Source: Nemertoderma westbladi (taxonomy: Eukaryota > Xenacoelomorpha > Nemertodermatida > Nemertodermatidae). Taken from it: a DNA stretch of 64,000 bases. Below, in pieces: positions 20,921 to 31,529 of this stretch (the stretch's first letter is position 1; each line of letters starts with the position of its first letter). A program made the position numbers and the translations under genes. The stretch spans positions 17,167 through 81,166 of the forward strand of contig JAUCBJ010003862.1 in assembly GCA_032718475.1 (NCBI GenBank). Direction: 5' to 3'. The notes under the pieces are model-generated. The model was given only the letters and a program-made list of their open reading frames with translations. It was not told where the DNA came from and made no database searches.

Positions 20921-22286
20921 CTACACATTTGAGTAGTTCATAACTGGGAATACGAGTTTTCTGTTCGATTTGGGGAAATAGATAAGGGTGAAATGCGTAC
21001 ACTCCCTCATATGCGCATACGGGATATTAATGGTGGCGCGAATCGCAGTGGAGGTCTGCACTAGCTTCCCAAGATTGTATGTATCGCAATACAATGAACT
21101 CGTCACGCTCTCCATGTCGGGGCTAAAAGGGAAATCCCAACAAGCGTGTCCCTTTAACTGACAGTAATGGCATTGTGTCATGAACTGTGGGCAAACTGCG
21201 AAGATATGCTTATCATTGACTTGACAATAAGCACAATATCTCCATTGGTAGTTGATCTTTGAAGTAGGAACAGAGTTCATCGGAGGTCAACAGAGTAGCA
21301 TGATCACGAGAGGCATATAAACGCCAAAGGTTCCTAAACACGTCGCTGGCGTGTCGGTAATCATAGGCAGTGAGATGTTGTGGGCCTTGATACCACTCCA
21401 GTGTGTGATCATCATCACTACTACGAGGGACTCTTGGTTGGATTTCATCCGCCTCCATGCAGGTGGGTTCCTCGTCAGTCGGCAGAAGTTCTACGGGTAT
21501 AGTCATTCTTTGCTTGGGTTCTGCAGATTGTATTTCCCTAACCGAATATCCCGAAAGGATTTTAGGTCTCTGCAGAACATTAGAATGCATATTCTGTATG
21601 CATACATCTTTGAATATAGCGAATCCGGCACTAGCTAATTTCTCAGCAGCGGAATCTCACAGGCTGAGTTTGGTCAGAATGCAGTCTTTAAACTGACTAT
21701 CAACATTCCGAAATGGAGTCAGAAAGCGCCTGAAACATTCAAATCGGATGAATTTGTTATGTTCATCTAATTTCGCGAGTTTGGTTCCCAGGATTAAGGG
21801 GTGGGAGCATATGGTTCTACTGCACACATCGACTAACCATCCGGAAAGTGCTATATTTTCGAATATGGTATAAATGGCTGAGGAAGGATGAAGGGGCACA
21901 CTCATAAAACTATAAACCGCTCCAGGTGCCTTCAATGGTCCATCTAAATATAAATAGGAATAATGGTCACCATAAACTTGCTGGTAGTTGAGCTGATTCC
22001 CAACCTTAAAGTTCCATCCATACTCTTGATATGCTAAATGTCTGATATAAGTTTGTTGAACTTTGTTGATCCCACTAGGCATAGTGGCATACATGGTTCG
22101 GAAAATTCCTCTGCCTTCCGCCCAAGGTGCTATTAGCTGGGTATCGATGAATGGATATGGAATATTATTCATATTCCTAAAATCATTCTGAAGATCTCCA
22201 TAGATCGCAGAACCGAATTTAATTTTTCTCTCGTCGAATAACATATCGAGTACAGGTTGCGGAAGCATGGATCCATCTATTCCCAT
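20921..22286 (-). pseudogene. Paired-zinc-knuckle protein of LTR-C, frameshifted
   Basis: Three overlapping minus-strand pieces (21657-22286, 21213-21590, 20921-21280) read as one protein with two breaks. The N-terminal piece (209 residues) is aromatic-rich with no known domain. The middle piece is acidic. The last carries CAYCQVNDKHIFAVCPQF followed by CHYCQLKGHACW. This spacing (CxxC....H....CP, then CxxC...GHxxx) parallels the knuckles of the Bel-A gene at 6167-7828. That suggests a shared nucleic-acid-binding accessory protein of non-autonomous LTR elements; the function is inferred only from the knuckles. Its 5' part is duplicated in tandem. Confidence 0.55.
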
Positions 22287-22472
22287 ATCTGGTTTCCGCT
22301 TGGTATCCTGGATTAAGGGTTGTGAACAACCAGATTTACGACGCGCAATAGTACCAGTTGTTCACAGAAGTTTCTCACTTCCTTTCAGTCCTTGTGTCAA
22401 TGGTTGTGACTATGAGGAAGTTGGTGGTTTGTTGACTATCAAATCAATATGGAGAGGGCGGAGGTGGAGATG
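22028..22472. repeat. 445-bp tandem duplication, copy 1
   Basis: Matches 22473-22917 with about one difference (tctcacttcc versus tctcccttcc). The unit includes the N-terminal ~85 codons of the knuckle gene and its upstream region. Confidence 0.93.
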
Positions 22473-22917
22473 GATATGCTAAATGTCTGATATAAGTTTG
22501 TTGAACTTTGTTGATCCCACTAGGCATAGTGGCATACATGGTTCGGAAAATTCCTCTGCCTTCCGCCCAAGGTGCTATTAGCTGGGTATCGATGAATGGA
22601 TATGGAATATTATTCATATTCCTAAAATCATTCTGAAGATCTCCATAGATCGCAGAACCGAATTTAATTTTTCTCTCGTCGAATAACATATCGAGTACAG
22701 GTTGCGGAAGCATGGATCCATCTATTCCCATATCTGGTTTCCGCTTGGTATCCTGGATTAAGGGTTGTGAACAACCAGATTTACGACGCGCAATAGTACC
22801 AGTTGTTCACAGAAGTTTCTCCCTTCCTTTCAGTCCTTGTGTCAATGGTTGTGACTATGAGGAAGTTGGTGGTTTGTTGACTATCAAATCAATATGGAGA
22901 GGGCGGAGGTGGAGATG
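22473..22917. repeat. 445-bp tandem duplication, copy 2
   Basis: Second copy of the unit. The junction reads ggaggtggagatggatatgc. Near identity implies it arose recently, long after the LTRs began to diverge. Copy 2 encodes a second gene start (22731 on the minus strand) truncated after 95 codons. Confidence 0.93.
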
Positions 22918-23058
22918 GTTGATACTTTAAAATATCAATACAGTGATACATGGGCAGGATATATGGACTGGACAGGACACCAATATAAGCATCCAGTTAA
23001 ACAGTAAGGGGGTGGAGAGGTTTTATGGAAGAGGGTATGTTAGCACCACGATAGAGCT
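22918..23058. other. Spacer
   Basis: Short non-coding stretch between the tandem duplication and the inverted gag relic. Confidence 0.5.
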
Positions 23059-24110
23059 ATGACTGGTCAATATTTCTCAACCTGTTCCCTTGTTCCATCT
23101 GTGATGTCTACCGGGTCACTCAGGTCGGACCATTCCCAGACGTCAAGAATTTCATCAAGATCTAGAATATTGGTCTGCATATTGAATACTGATCGCATTC
23201 TGAGCGATAAGATGAAAATCCTACAATGCACTCAAGAACAAGAACAAACTAGAAAACTCAAAGAATATGAGGCCTGAAGGTACGCTGAAATGTTGGAAAG
23301 CCAAAATTAAAAATTAAAACTTCAAGCGGAACAACAAAAGTCCGAAACAAGACGTAAAACAAAAGAATCAAAGGTTAGAAATAAATAAACAAAAACTAGA
23401 GATGGAACATCAAACGGAACAAAAATATTGAAAGTGGAACTCCAAGCGGAACGAAAAAGGCGATTTCCAACAGGTGGAACAACTAAGAATGGTGGAACAA
23501 CAAAGAATAGATTGGGCGCTCCAATTACATCATAAAGAAAGGGAACTTGACTGTAGCGCTCAACTCTTATGTGAAACACAAGTCGCTACAGAGTAAAGAA
23601 TTAGTATGGAGGAAGTTGAAGTTAAAAGGAGTGAAGGAGAAGATGTTCCAGAACCCACTATACCGAACATCACCCTAATAGACACTAGAAGCTTCCTAGA
23701 CCATCCTCAATACGAACCTATACTACTCTTATAGATGAATCGACGAGTAATGATAACCTTAATGGCAATGTTATAATAATGTTAATGACAATGTTAATGA
23801 GAATGTTAATGACAATGTTAATGATAATGACCTGGGGAGGGGGGGGGGGGTATTGCCGATAGGTGCATGGGCCCCAACATGATAACATCAAACCCAGTAC
23901 CAAACATAACACCGGGGGGGGGGGGGGGGGCAGGGTGACATTCCCCTATTGCAGTATCAGCAATACACGCAGGCAAGAACAGAAACCCCAAACCCCTCAG
24001 ACCCAAATAAGTCGTGCAACACGAAAATATGGAGGGGACTGTTACCCCTGATGATATATCCAACGCAAGGAAAGTCGACGGGCCCGAAGGAATAAACTTA
24101 GGGACATGAA
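23059..24110 (+). pseudogene. Degenerate BEL-type gag fragment (Bel-A family), inverted
   Basis: The plus strand has remnants of a coiled-coil, Q/E/K-rich stretch (QEQEQTRKLKEYEA) with many stops. Then 23860-24080 is homologous to the minus strand of 15430-15700 in Bel-A, including the G-tract (23919-23930), the phrase cagggtgacattccc and ggaggggactgttacccc. It reads opposite to LTR-C, so it is a separate insertion or a rearranged remnant. A TGA occurs at the same site as the first stop of Bel-A Gag. Confidence 0.7.
23757..23830 (+). repeat. Imperfect (aatgttaatga) short tandem repeat
   Basis: Repeats of aatgttaatgacaatgttaa between 23757 and 23830, ahead of a G-tract. Confidence 0.7.
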
Positions 24111-24270
24111 GGTTGCAAATTACTTGCATAAACTCTGAATAATAAGTATTATGCTACCTTTACAGATTATCAAAACAAAACACAAACTGAAATGCTGACA
24201 GACCACCATCAAATCTAAAATATTTCAATAAAATATAAAATAAAATATTTCAATCACCAAAACCTCGGAA

Positions 24271-25932
24271 ATGGCTGAAGTATTTAACATTTTCTTCACT
24301 ACTGTAGGTCCAAAATTAGCTGCTATTATTGCCCACTCACCACGCTCACCCACAAGATATATTAGTCATAAAAAATACAATTCCTTTAGTCTCATAGAAA
24401 CGTCTGCTGTTGAAGTTCACTATCACTTGTTAAATTTAAATGAAAATTCATCCACTAATGATGCATTTCCGGTGAAACTGGTAAAATTGGCCGCCAGTAT
24501 AATAAGCATACATCTAGCTAATTTAATTAATTCTAGTATTAAATCAGGTTTATTTCCAGACAGTTTAAAGAAAGCTAAGGTAATTCCAGCTTATAAAGGT
24601 GATGATCCTTGTGACACTTCTAATTATCGTCCAATTTCACTGCTTCCGGTATTTAGTAAAATATTTGAGACTATTATTTATTCTCAGTTAATTTTATATC
24701 TGGACAAAAACTTAATTTTAACACGCAACCAACACGGTTTTAGGAAAAAACATACAACATCGGAGGCAATTTTACAAATTGTTGAAAAATTGAGGTCTAT
24801 CTTGGATGACAGGGATTCTGCTTGTGTCGTATATATCGACCTTAAAAAGGCGTTTGATACGCTAGATCACTCAATTTTATTAAAAAAATTAGATTCATAC
24901 GGCATAAGGGGTATCCCTCATTCACTCTTTTCTAGTTACCTTTCCAATCGTTTGCAGCGTGTTTCATTAGGCGGCTCTTATTCAACTTATAAATCTATTT
25001 TATGTGGTATTCCTCAAGGCTCGATTCTGGGCCCCATACTTTTTTTGTTATATATCAATGATTTACCAAATTGTAGTGATTTCGTTACCACTTTATTTGC
25101 AGATGACACTTCGCTAATGTTACACGATAAGGATTTATTACAGCTTTCTAATAGAACCAATTCAAATCTTGTTCACATTTCAAATTGGCTGATTGACAAT
25201 AAATTGTCTCTCAATATAAAAAAGACCGAATACACACTTTACACTAACAAACAAAATGCCCCGTCGTTCCCTAGTATTATAATTAATGATCAAGTAATTA
25301 ATAGAGTAGACAGGACAAAATATCTAGGTATACTTATTGATAGGCAGTTAAACTTTCGATCCCATGTACAATATATATATAATAAAATATCTAAGTCTGG
25401 AGGAATTTTTTATAGACTCAGACATGTATTTCCATTGCACATTTTACGTACTTTATTCTTTGCTCTAATATATCCCTATATACAGTTTGGACTAATTGTT
25501 TGGGGAAGTACATATACATCTATTACTAGTCCAATTAGGATAAAAATAAATAAAATTATACGAGTTATGACATTCAGACATTATCAAGCCTCGTCATTAC
25601 CCATATATCAACGCCTAAGTATACTTCCATTAGAACAATTATATAAATACCAAGTTTGTAAATTGATGTTTGATATTCATAATAATGCCAAATCTTCATT
25701 AACCCATCTTTTTAGGAAATTTTCATCAACCCATTCGTACAATACACGTTCATCAGCATCAGGATCATTTATACTTCCCCTTGTGCGTCTTAATGTAGCC
25801 CATCAGTCTCTTGCATTGCAAGGTCCACTGATTTGGAATAACATAAACCCCTCTATTAGAAAAATTACAAGTAAACCGATCTTTTTGAAAAAAATAAAAG
25901 ATTTGTTACTCAACCTTCACTCAGAGCTTTAG
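24271..25932 (+). CDS. LINE reverse transcriptase (Jockey/CR1-like), 5'-truncated element
   Basis: 553 codons with an uninterrupted RT domain: NYRPISLLPVFSKIFE (RT region 1), QHGFRKKHTT, VVYIDLKKAFDTLDH (motif A), GIPQGSILGPILFLLYIND (motif B), TLFADDTSL (catalytic motif C), LSLNIKKTEY and YLGILIDRQLNF. The C-terminus has the usual 'YNTRS...W......IR' region. The APE endonuclease that should precede RT is absent, so the element is 5'-truncated near 24.1-24.27 kb. It is the same superfamily as the LINE-A fragments at 52.1-55.5 kb. No frame breaks, so this copy may be young. Confidence 0.88.
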   Translation: MAEVFNIFFTTVGPKLAAIIAHSPRSPTRYISHKKYNSFSLIETSAVEVHYHLLNLNENSSTNDAFPVKLVKLAASIISIHLANLINSSIKSGLFPDSLKKAKVIPAYKGDDPCDTSNYRPISLLPVFSKIFETIIYSQLILYLDKNLILTRNQHGFRKKHTTSEAILQIVEKLRSILDDRDSACVVYIDLKKAFDTLDHSILLKKLDSYGIRGIPHSLFSSYLSNRLQRVSLGGSYSTYKSILCGIPQGSILGPILFLLYINDLPNCSDFVTTLFADDTSLMLHDKDLLQLSNRTNSNLVHISNWLIDNKLSLNIKKTEYTLYTNKQNAPSFPSIIINDQVINRVDRTKYLGILIDRQLNFRSHVQYIYNKISKSGGIFYRLRHVFPLHILRTLFFALIYPYIQFGLIVWGSTYTSITSPIRIKINKIIRVMTFRHYQASSLPIYQRLSILPLEQLYKYQVCKLMFDIHNNAKSSLTHLFRKFSSTHSYNTRSSASGSFILPLVRLNVAHQSLALQGPLIWNNINPSIRKITSKPIFLKKIKDLLLNLHSEL

Positions 25933-26515
25933 AATTTTTTATACAACCTGGAAAATAGGTAGTAATAATAAGGAAATAAGTATTATATTTTTATCTTAAT
26001 CTATATAACATTTGTTCGTAGCAATACAAATTCAGCTTCCGTAAAAATAATACATTGTTGATGACACCGACAGCTAAATGATATTAATATTATTTATTAA
26101 CGTTTTATACTTTCAATTAAATATTTTAACATTAATCGTAGCAGCAACCCACCCCCCCCCCCCCCCCACAGGGGGACAGTAAACCACTAGCTAAGCTATT
26201 ATACTGTCCTCCTGCCATAAACTACTTTATGCTAAACAAAGATAATAAATAATCTTTATCTGCCAAGATATTTCCGTCATTACCATAAGTTATTTTAATA
26301 TTTTTTTTCGAAGTTGCTTATGAGTTACTTACTTACTGGTTCTAATATTACTTGGTGTGTTCATTTTATGGCAGCGGTTATGGTCCCCAGACATATTTTT
26401 GGTTTAGCAACAGGACGACATTTCGTCTTTTTTGTCTGTGCAATTTGTTTTTTGTTTTGTTTATGGAAAAATAAATTTCTTATCTTTCTTATCTTATCTA
26501 ATAAACTACAGTAGA
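25933..26515 (+). other. LINE 3' untranslated region
   Basis: AT-rich 3' tail with a C-homopolymer near 26150-26168 and a terminal ttcttatctttcttatctta stretch near 26474-26498 that probably marks the 3' end. A 66-codon ORF here (26314-26514) is simple hydrophobic sequence without support. Confidence 0.5.
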
Positions 26516-26968
26516 TGAAGTTTCTGAAATTATTAGTTAGTACACGTTCCAAACTACGTGGTACGACTTATTCTTTAATGGGGGGTTTACCTTACAGCAA
26601 TGGATGCCCCAACTACCTAACTAGCACTTTATCGTACCAATAACCTACAATACCGTAATCTACTTCAAATCCAACAATAATCGGGCCTATGGAATACTTC
26701 TACAATCTGAGCAGGATTACACACCTTCTGCTCAATATTACACTTACAGATAAATAAACAAAGTTGACAGAAATACGTAAAATCTCAATAAAAAACCAGG
26801 GCTGCAGTCCCTGATTAACTACTAAGACCTACTGATATATAATTATCACAATAGAATTAATACTGCTATACGGCACTGGACCAGCACTGCTAGGCCTACA
26901 GGTTACCGTTTGACCGGTAAGTACAGGTTTATTGTCCTACGGAACAATAAAAAGAATAAATCTATTAC
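26516..26968. other. LTR-C internal region near the right LTR, no gene seen
   Basis: No ORF or domain recognised. If LTR-C is minus-oriented the primer-binding site should lie just left of 26969; I did not find a convincing tRNA complement. Confidence 0.45.
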
Positions 26969-27861
26969 TGTTCGCGCTTTTAGACCTTTAACAGTTTAAC
27001 CTGCTAATTTATATGTTTATTAATACCTGACAGCCCAATACAAATGAGCACAGCCGAAGCCAGTCTAGCACGGCGTATGACCCGCCGGAGGTGGGAGACT
27101 GGATTCGATAGCAGAGAGAGCCATAGGACACCTTGTATCATTCAATTGATCTTTACAATATAATCTCCAAAACTCCCAACTATTTACATTAATCCATGTT
27201 ATAAATTACAACAGATTATAACAGCGTAAATCAGTATAAAATTGCGGTGTTGCGGCAATATCAGACAGTCAGTATGTGTCGCAGTGTAAGTATGCAAAGT
27301 CTGAGAAATTAACGTGATGCAAACGTATAGACGTGTCAATGTTGTGTCAACGTGTAATAGATTTGCGTTCTGTATCTCTCTAGCCACTGGTGTTTCTGGG
27401 CGCAAAGTCAGGAAGTGTATAAACACTCACACTGAGGGGCTGCAAGAATATTATTGCCTAAGTAGTCCAAAAAGCATGAATCACATTGAACGCTGTAGAA
27501 CATATGGAAACTGCAAGAACTTCTAATCAGGGACCAGTAACCATGCCATCAACCCATAACCAATCGATCCGGTAATTCAGGCTATGGAGTGACGTAGGGG
27601 GAAAAGTATACTGATTGGACAGTGAACAACACAGAAGGATGCAAACAAAGAGAATAGTATCCAATGGCTGGTGATTTCGTAATCTGAGCATCTGGGTTTC
27701 TGTAGGAGTACACAGGAAAGTGCTATACTTAGAATAAACGCTGGAGGGAGTAAGTTCACATTAGTTCATAAAATACAAAGTTCTTAAGAGTTTTTCAAGG
27801 GTTTAGAGTAACCAGCGCATTGTGTAAAAATGGGGTCATTTTGGCCGCAAAAGTTTTAACA
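26969..27861 (-). repeat. LTR-C right LTR (5' LTR if element is minus-oriented)
   Basis: 893 bp, TGTTCGCGC...TTTTAACA, matching the left LTR except for the ~370-bp gap and an extra ~40 bp near 27740-27780. Followed by the target duplication ATCAT (27862-27866). Confidence 0.87.
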
Positions 27862-27866
27862 ATCAT

Positions 27867-28541
27867 TTACATTTATATGTAAAATTTATATATATTTATT
27901 ATTACTATAATGTTATATTGGTTATTAAATTCTGTATTATGTTGTCTTTAGTTTATCATATTTTCATTTGATCAAATTATGAAGTGGACAACACGTCATA
28001 TGCTGAATGGCATCTAATCTAATATACTTAGTTAGTAACAAAGCCTTTTATACTTGGGTTGATTGGTGTGGCCAGGGTCTGGTGTGGGTTGGTTGATTAG
28101 TTGCCAGGGTAATATGTTCTAGAATAACGACATAGGAAGTATAGAAACAATTGACATTTTCAAATAAAAAAAATGCAGAGAGCTGCTGAGCTGAAGATTT
28201 ACGAAGACGGTTGAACCAAGCCCGAATTTCATGTCAGGCAAACGAGACTTACTGCTGCGCTGGTACTTCTATCACTTTCCGTTCACTAGTACCAAAGGTA
28301 TTGTCCGTGGTAATTTCCTGCACATTTAAGGCCCGGGTTCTTACCTTGAATCAATCCTTGTTCCCCGCGCTTTATTATTATTTTTTTTTTTTATTTATTT
28401 TTTATTGCTATTTTCACTTAATTAACAGCTATAATTTCTTTGCATTGCAGTTATTAATTTTTGCAGATTATAACACGAGAAATGTCTGAAATGCAGGTTA
28501 AAGTAACCAATAATAACTAACGCACGTAGGCCATTTGATTA
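27867..28541. other. Intergenic host sequence, no gene seen
   Basis: AT-rich, with a T-rich run near 28378-28412. The 92-codon ORF at 28211-28489 shows no domain and overlaps the T-run, so I do not call it. Confidence 0.55.
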
Positions 28542-28870
28542 AAAAGTACATTGACACCATGATTCAAGTGAAAAATTAGCTTCTATTTAGGTAAAACTAA
28601 CTAATGTTTGGCTAATAGCCATAAGTGTAGAATCCTGTACCGAACACAGATTTGGTAGGATATATCGTTGCTTTTATGATATCTCTCTAAACGGGATATA
28701 GACTAGGATTACCTCTTTAATTTCAATTACTAATGTATCTTCAAAATTGTTATCTAAAATTTCAATTAATTAATGTTGACTAATAATTATAATTATTATT
28801 ACATTATTAGCGTCAACGCGCAAAAAATTGTTAAAAAATTGTAAAAATGTCTAAATGTCGAAAAAAATGT
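28542..28870 (+). repeat. Segmental duplication A' (copy of transporter 3' end and flank)
   Basis: Matches 18056-18229 and 18699-18830 as one continuous block, without the minisatellite foldback. It gives the pre-insertion state of that site. The coding remnant is too short and frameshifted to be functional. Confidence 0.85.
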
Positions 28871-28899
28871 ATATGTTATTAGCTAAGGGAGTCATTGTG

Positions 28900-29215
28900 G
28901 TTAACCAGAGAGAAGAATGGCGTCTCCATTATGGATCTCATATCAGATGGGACACCTAGAAGTGGTCAAGGAGCTTCTTAAATCCGGTGCCTCTTTGTTT
29001 CACTTTGTTCAGTAGAAGTTGTACACCTGCTAGCGTATTAGAGAGCACGTCAATGTCATCCGCAAAATCTGTACCTGTGACTATATGAGTGAGTTCTTGC
29101 ATTATGAACCCAAGATTGTCACCAGTTATGGCAGTGCTCACTGCATAATCCACAATTATGATTAGTAGTTGTCTCCTTTGTAAAAGTATTTGCGGCAAAA
29201 ATGTGTCCTTTTGTG
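28900..29215 (-). pseudogene. LINE reverse transcriptase fragment
   Basis: The minus-strand translation contains IIIVDYAVSTAI and TDFADDIDVLSNTLAGVQLL, corresponding to motif B end and motif C of the LINE-B family (compare LDFADDLGVLSESLEGAQWLL near 53.9 kb). Only ~80 residues remain. Confidence 0.7.
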
Positions 29216-29560
29216 CAATACGTGAAATACTCTAAATCCAGCAATCTCTCAAGAGATTTGAGAACGCATCGACATCACATATGAAACGCCCTGTAGCGTT
29301 TATTTTTAGTATAGAGCTCTCATGATGAAATCGCTAGGCATTGGTCAATATTTTTCTTTGTTCCATAGCTCCTGTGCTATTTGAACAGCCAATCAGCACA
29401 ATTTTCACTTTACGGATTCCTGAGAGTTTGTTTACATATGAATATGCCGCAATACAACAAAATCATTCAATCTGACTTCTTCCCTAGACCAATGAAATGA
29501 CACAATGACCAATGACACAATGAAATTATGCAAGTTGATGCAGCACATAGATCCTATCGT
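29216..29560. other. Intergenic, no gene seen
   Basis: No ORF, domain or repeat recognised. Confidence 0.5.
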
Positions 29561-30060
29561 GTTTCAATCTGAAACCCAACCTTGGTGCATGACCTACTAT
29601 AGATACGACCCGCCAAGCTGCTGCAAAGCCCCTAACTTTAGTGGGCCAGTTATTTCTCTTAGATGGAACCCCTGAAACAATAGGTCTTTCGACGAAAGTA
29701 CTTGCCCCTAACGAAAATTATATCCTCTTTCAGATGAGATAAATAAAAAGTCAATAGCTCTAGTAGTTTTCGAGATATGAGGAGTTCCTGGCACCCATAC
29801 CATTTCGGAACCTTTGGAAATTGATAAAATTACACAAAATACAATCACCCTTCAGAGACTTGGGTACAACCATGAAACCATACTATGATTTTTTGGTTTG
29901 TTGAATTCATTATTAGTAATCGAAAGTAAGATTAGAAGCAAAATTTTCATTTTTTTATCAATATATACTAAAAGAGCACCAAAAGTGGAAGTAGCACTTT
30001 TTTCAAACGTTGTAAATTGGCCATACAGTTTGGCTACTGAGGTTTTAGAAGGTTTATTCC
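29561..30060 (+). repeat. Repeat found inverted at about 50500-51000
   Basis: The segment from ctactatagatacgacccgcc through gtttggctactgaggtttta is present in reverse complement at 50500-51000 with roughly 15-20% divergence. Both copies lie outside the Polinton termini. No ORF crosses the unit. Confidence 0.8.
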
Positions 30061-30099
30061 TCTACCTAAATCAAACATATCGAAGAGTTGTGTAATATA

Positions 30100-30242
30100 A
30101 CAACATAGGCATGTTGTTATATTTAGTTATTAGTCAGTTATTTGTTTCCCTGGAGCACGAAAAAAACAAGTAGTGGAAATATGATAATGAAAAATCACCA
30201 CGAAAACAAATTGATTTTATGACCATGTGGTTCTTTTGGGAT
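30100..30242 (+). repeat. Degenerate satellite-like unit (left flank of Polinton)
   Basis: Contains aacaagtagtggaaatatgataatgaaaaatcacc and ttgattttatgaccatgtgg. The same phrases recur right of the Polinton near 48.60-48.69, 51.30-51.40 and 51.45-51.55 kb. The Polinton thus landed inside this repeat family. Confidence 0.75.
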
Positions 30243-30248
30243 GCTGAT
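30243..30248. repeat. Polinton target-site duplication (left)
   Basis: GCTGAT. The same six bases follow the right terminus at 48526-48531. Six bp is the known Polinton/Maverick duplication length. Confidence 0.95.
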
Positions 30249-30858
30249 AGTAGTAGGAGAAGAGGTGACCCCAACGAACTCCTCCCTAGCTTGGGCTATG
30301 GGCTACATCTCGGAGGACTATTAAAAATGCCAAATTCCGATGCTAAATTACGGCGTTTAATTGCCTACATCTGTCACCATCGAGGTAGTTACCATCAACC
30401 AATCGTAGCGTATTCACCTACGCGTAGCCTAACCTCGCGTTGCCCACCTTATTCAACGGCAGCTGTTACCTACCAACCGATAGTATTGATTCGTGTCGTT
30501 GCAACAACCATCCATTGCATATTCATCTTCGCGTAGCCTAACTTCTCGACGCATGGCTAGCCCCCAACCCATCGCTATTCGATCAACCAACCAACAGCGA
30601 TACACCCTCCGATTATTCCCCTTTTCGCCACGCTACCACCTCCACATACTGTATATGGTGACTAAAACGATAACGTGGCCATCTACACGATGCATATACC
30701 AAGTCATTATATTACAGTATATTATATCGATTGCCAACTCAACGATTTACGTCCCTCCGTTGATAGAGCTACTCAACTGCTGTCGCCAAACCAACAAACC
30801 AACCACTCAGTATGATACATGTGCATGAAATTCCGCCACGTTCCAGCTACACGTATAC
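30249..30858 (+). repeat. Polinton left terminal inverted repeat
   Basis: 610 bp, reverse complement of 47903-48525 with a few percent differences and small indels. Starts AGTAGTAGGAGAAGAGG. Two ORFs of ~100 codons inside it occur also in the right TIR and have no domain, so they are not annotated. Confidence 0.95.
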
Positions 30859-31276
30859 GAACATTTCCAAGTAGTTACTCAAGCTAACCGATCCCACAGC
30901 ATCTGTGCCATATTGAAAGGCTACTACTACTAACATTATACTGAGCGTTTTTATAATAATTATTGATTATTATTACACACAACCCTATGATTCATATTCT
31001 TTCACATATTTCCTATCCACGTAACCAACCAACCATTCAACCACGTTGCACCCCATCTCTTTTCTTATTCGTCGATGATTATGACACGTCCCATCTCTCC
31101 TTCGTTGACTATGCCACATCACAAATTTATATATAACTGAATGTTTTTAATAAAATTCATCACTTGTAATCTTCATGGTAATATATTGATACCATATCTA
31201 ATTTTTTTTGTTCTCACTCTGACATTGTGTTATTTCCTTAATAATTTATACATTATCTTACTCGTTGTATATTCGT
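30859..31276. other. Polinton left subterminal region
   Basis: Non-coding. Contains ccaaccaaccattcaacc (31023-31040) and TATATATAAC near 31129. Probably part of the promoter region of the first gene. Confidence 0.5.
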
Positions 31277-31435
31277 TGGTCGGAAAACGACACCACATAA
31301 AATGATACTGATTCCAGCATTGGGTATCGACCTAAAAACGAAAATCTGAGCTACGTGTCTCACACGATTTTTGTTTTTGAGTCGATACCTAATGTCGAAC
31401 TCAGTATCATTTTATCAGCTGTCGTTTTCCGACCA
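31277..31435. repeat. 159-bp near-perfect hairpin upstream of first Polinton gene
   Basis: The left arm tggtcggaaaacgacacc...taaaatgatactga pairs with the right arm tcagtatcattttatcagctgtcgttttccgacca. Arms of ~68 nt flank a loop of about 20 nt. Placed about 95 bp before the first start codon. It could be a MITE insertion, an origin or a transcriptional element. Confidence 0.85.
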
Positions 31436-31529
31436 TCACAATTTTAGAGTGAGAACTATGGTGTCAATTTATTACAGCGATACGGTTTAAAATTTATCAC
31501 TTGTAATATTTTTCGTATTTATTATTATT

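Larger units (their letters stand above)
19065..27861 (-). mobile_element. LTR-C: LTR retrotransposon with paired-zinc-knuckle gene, class unresolved
   Basis: 8,797 bp bounded by long direct repeats that start TGTTC(A/G)CGC and end TTTAACA, with a perfect 5-bp duplication ATCAT at 19060-19064 and 27862-27866. A purine-rich minus-strand stretch (GGGAGCGG) abuts the left LTR and the main gene reads minus, so I orient it on the minus strand. Inside are the knuckle gene, a 445-bp tandem duplication, a plus-strand BEL gag fragment and a LINE fragment. No RT or integrase of its own was found, so it looks non-autonomous. Confidence 0.82.

Noticed and set aside
29561-30248. Extension of the Polinton TIR outward
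   Set aside because: The 6-bp duplication and AG...CT ends put the boundary at 30249/48525; the outer inverted repeat is a separate family at a different distance on each side.
30219-30828. ORFs in the Polinton TIRs (also 48250-48534)
   Set aside because: Same sequence in both TIRs by inversion; frames are broken differently in the two copies and no domain is visible.
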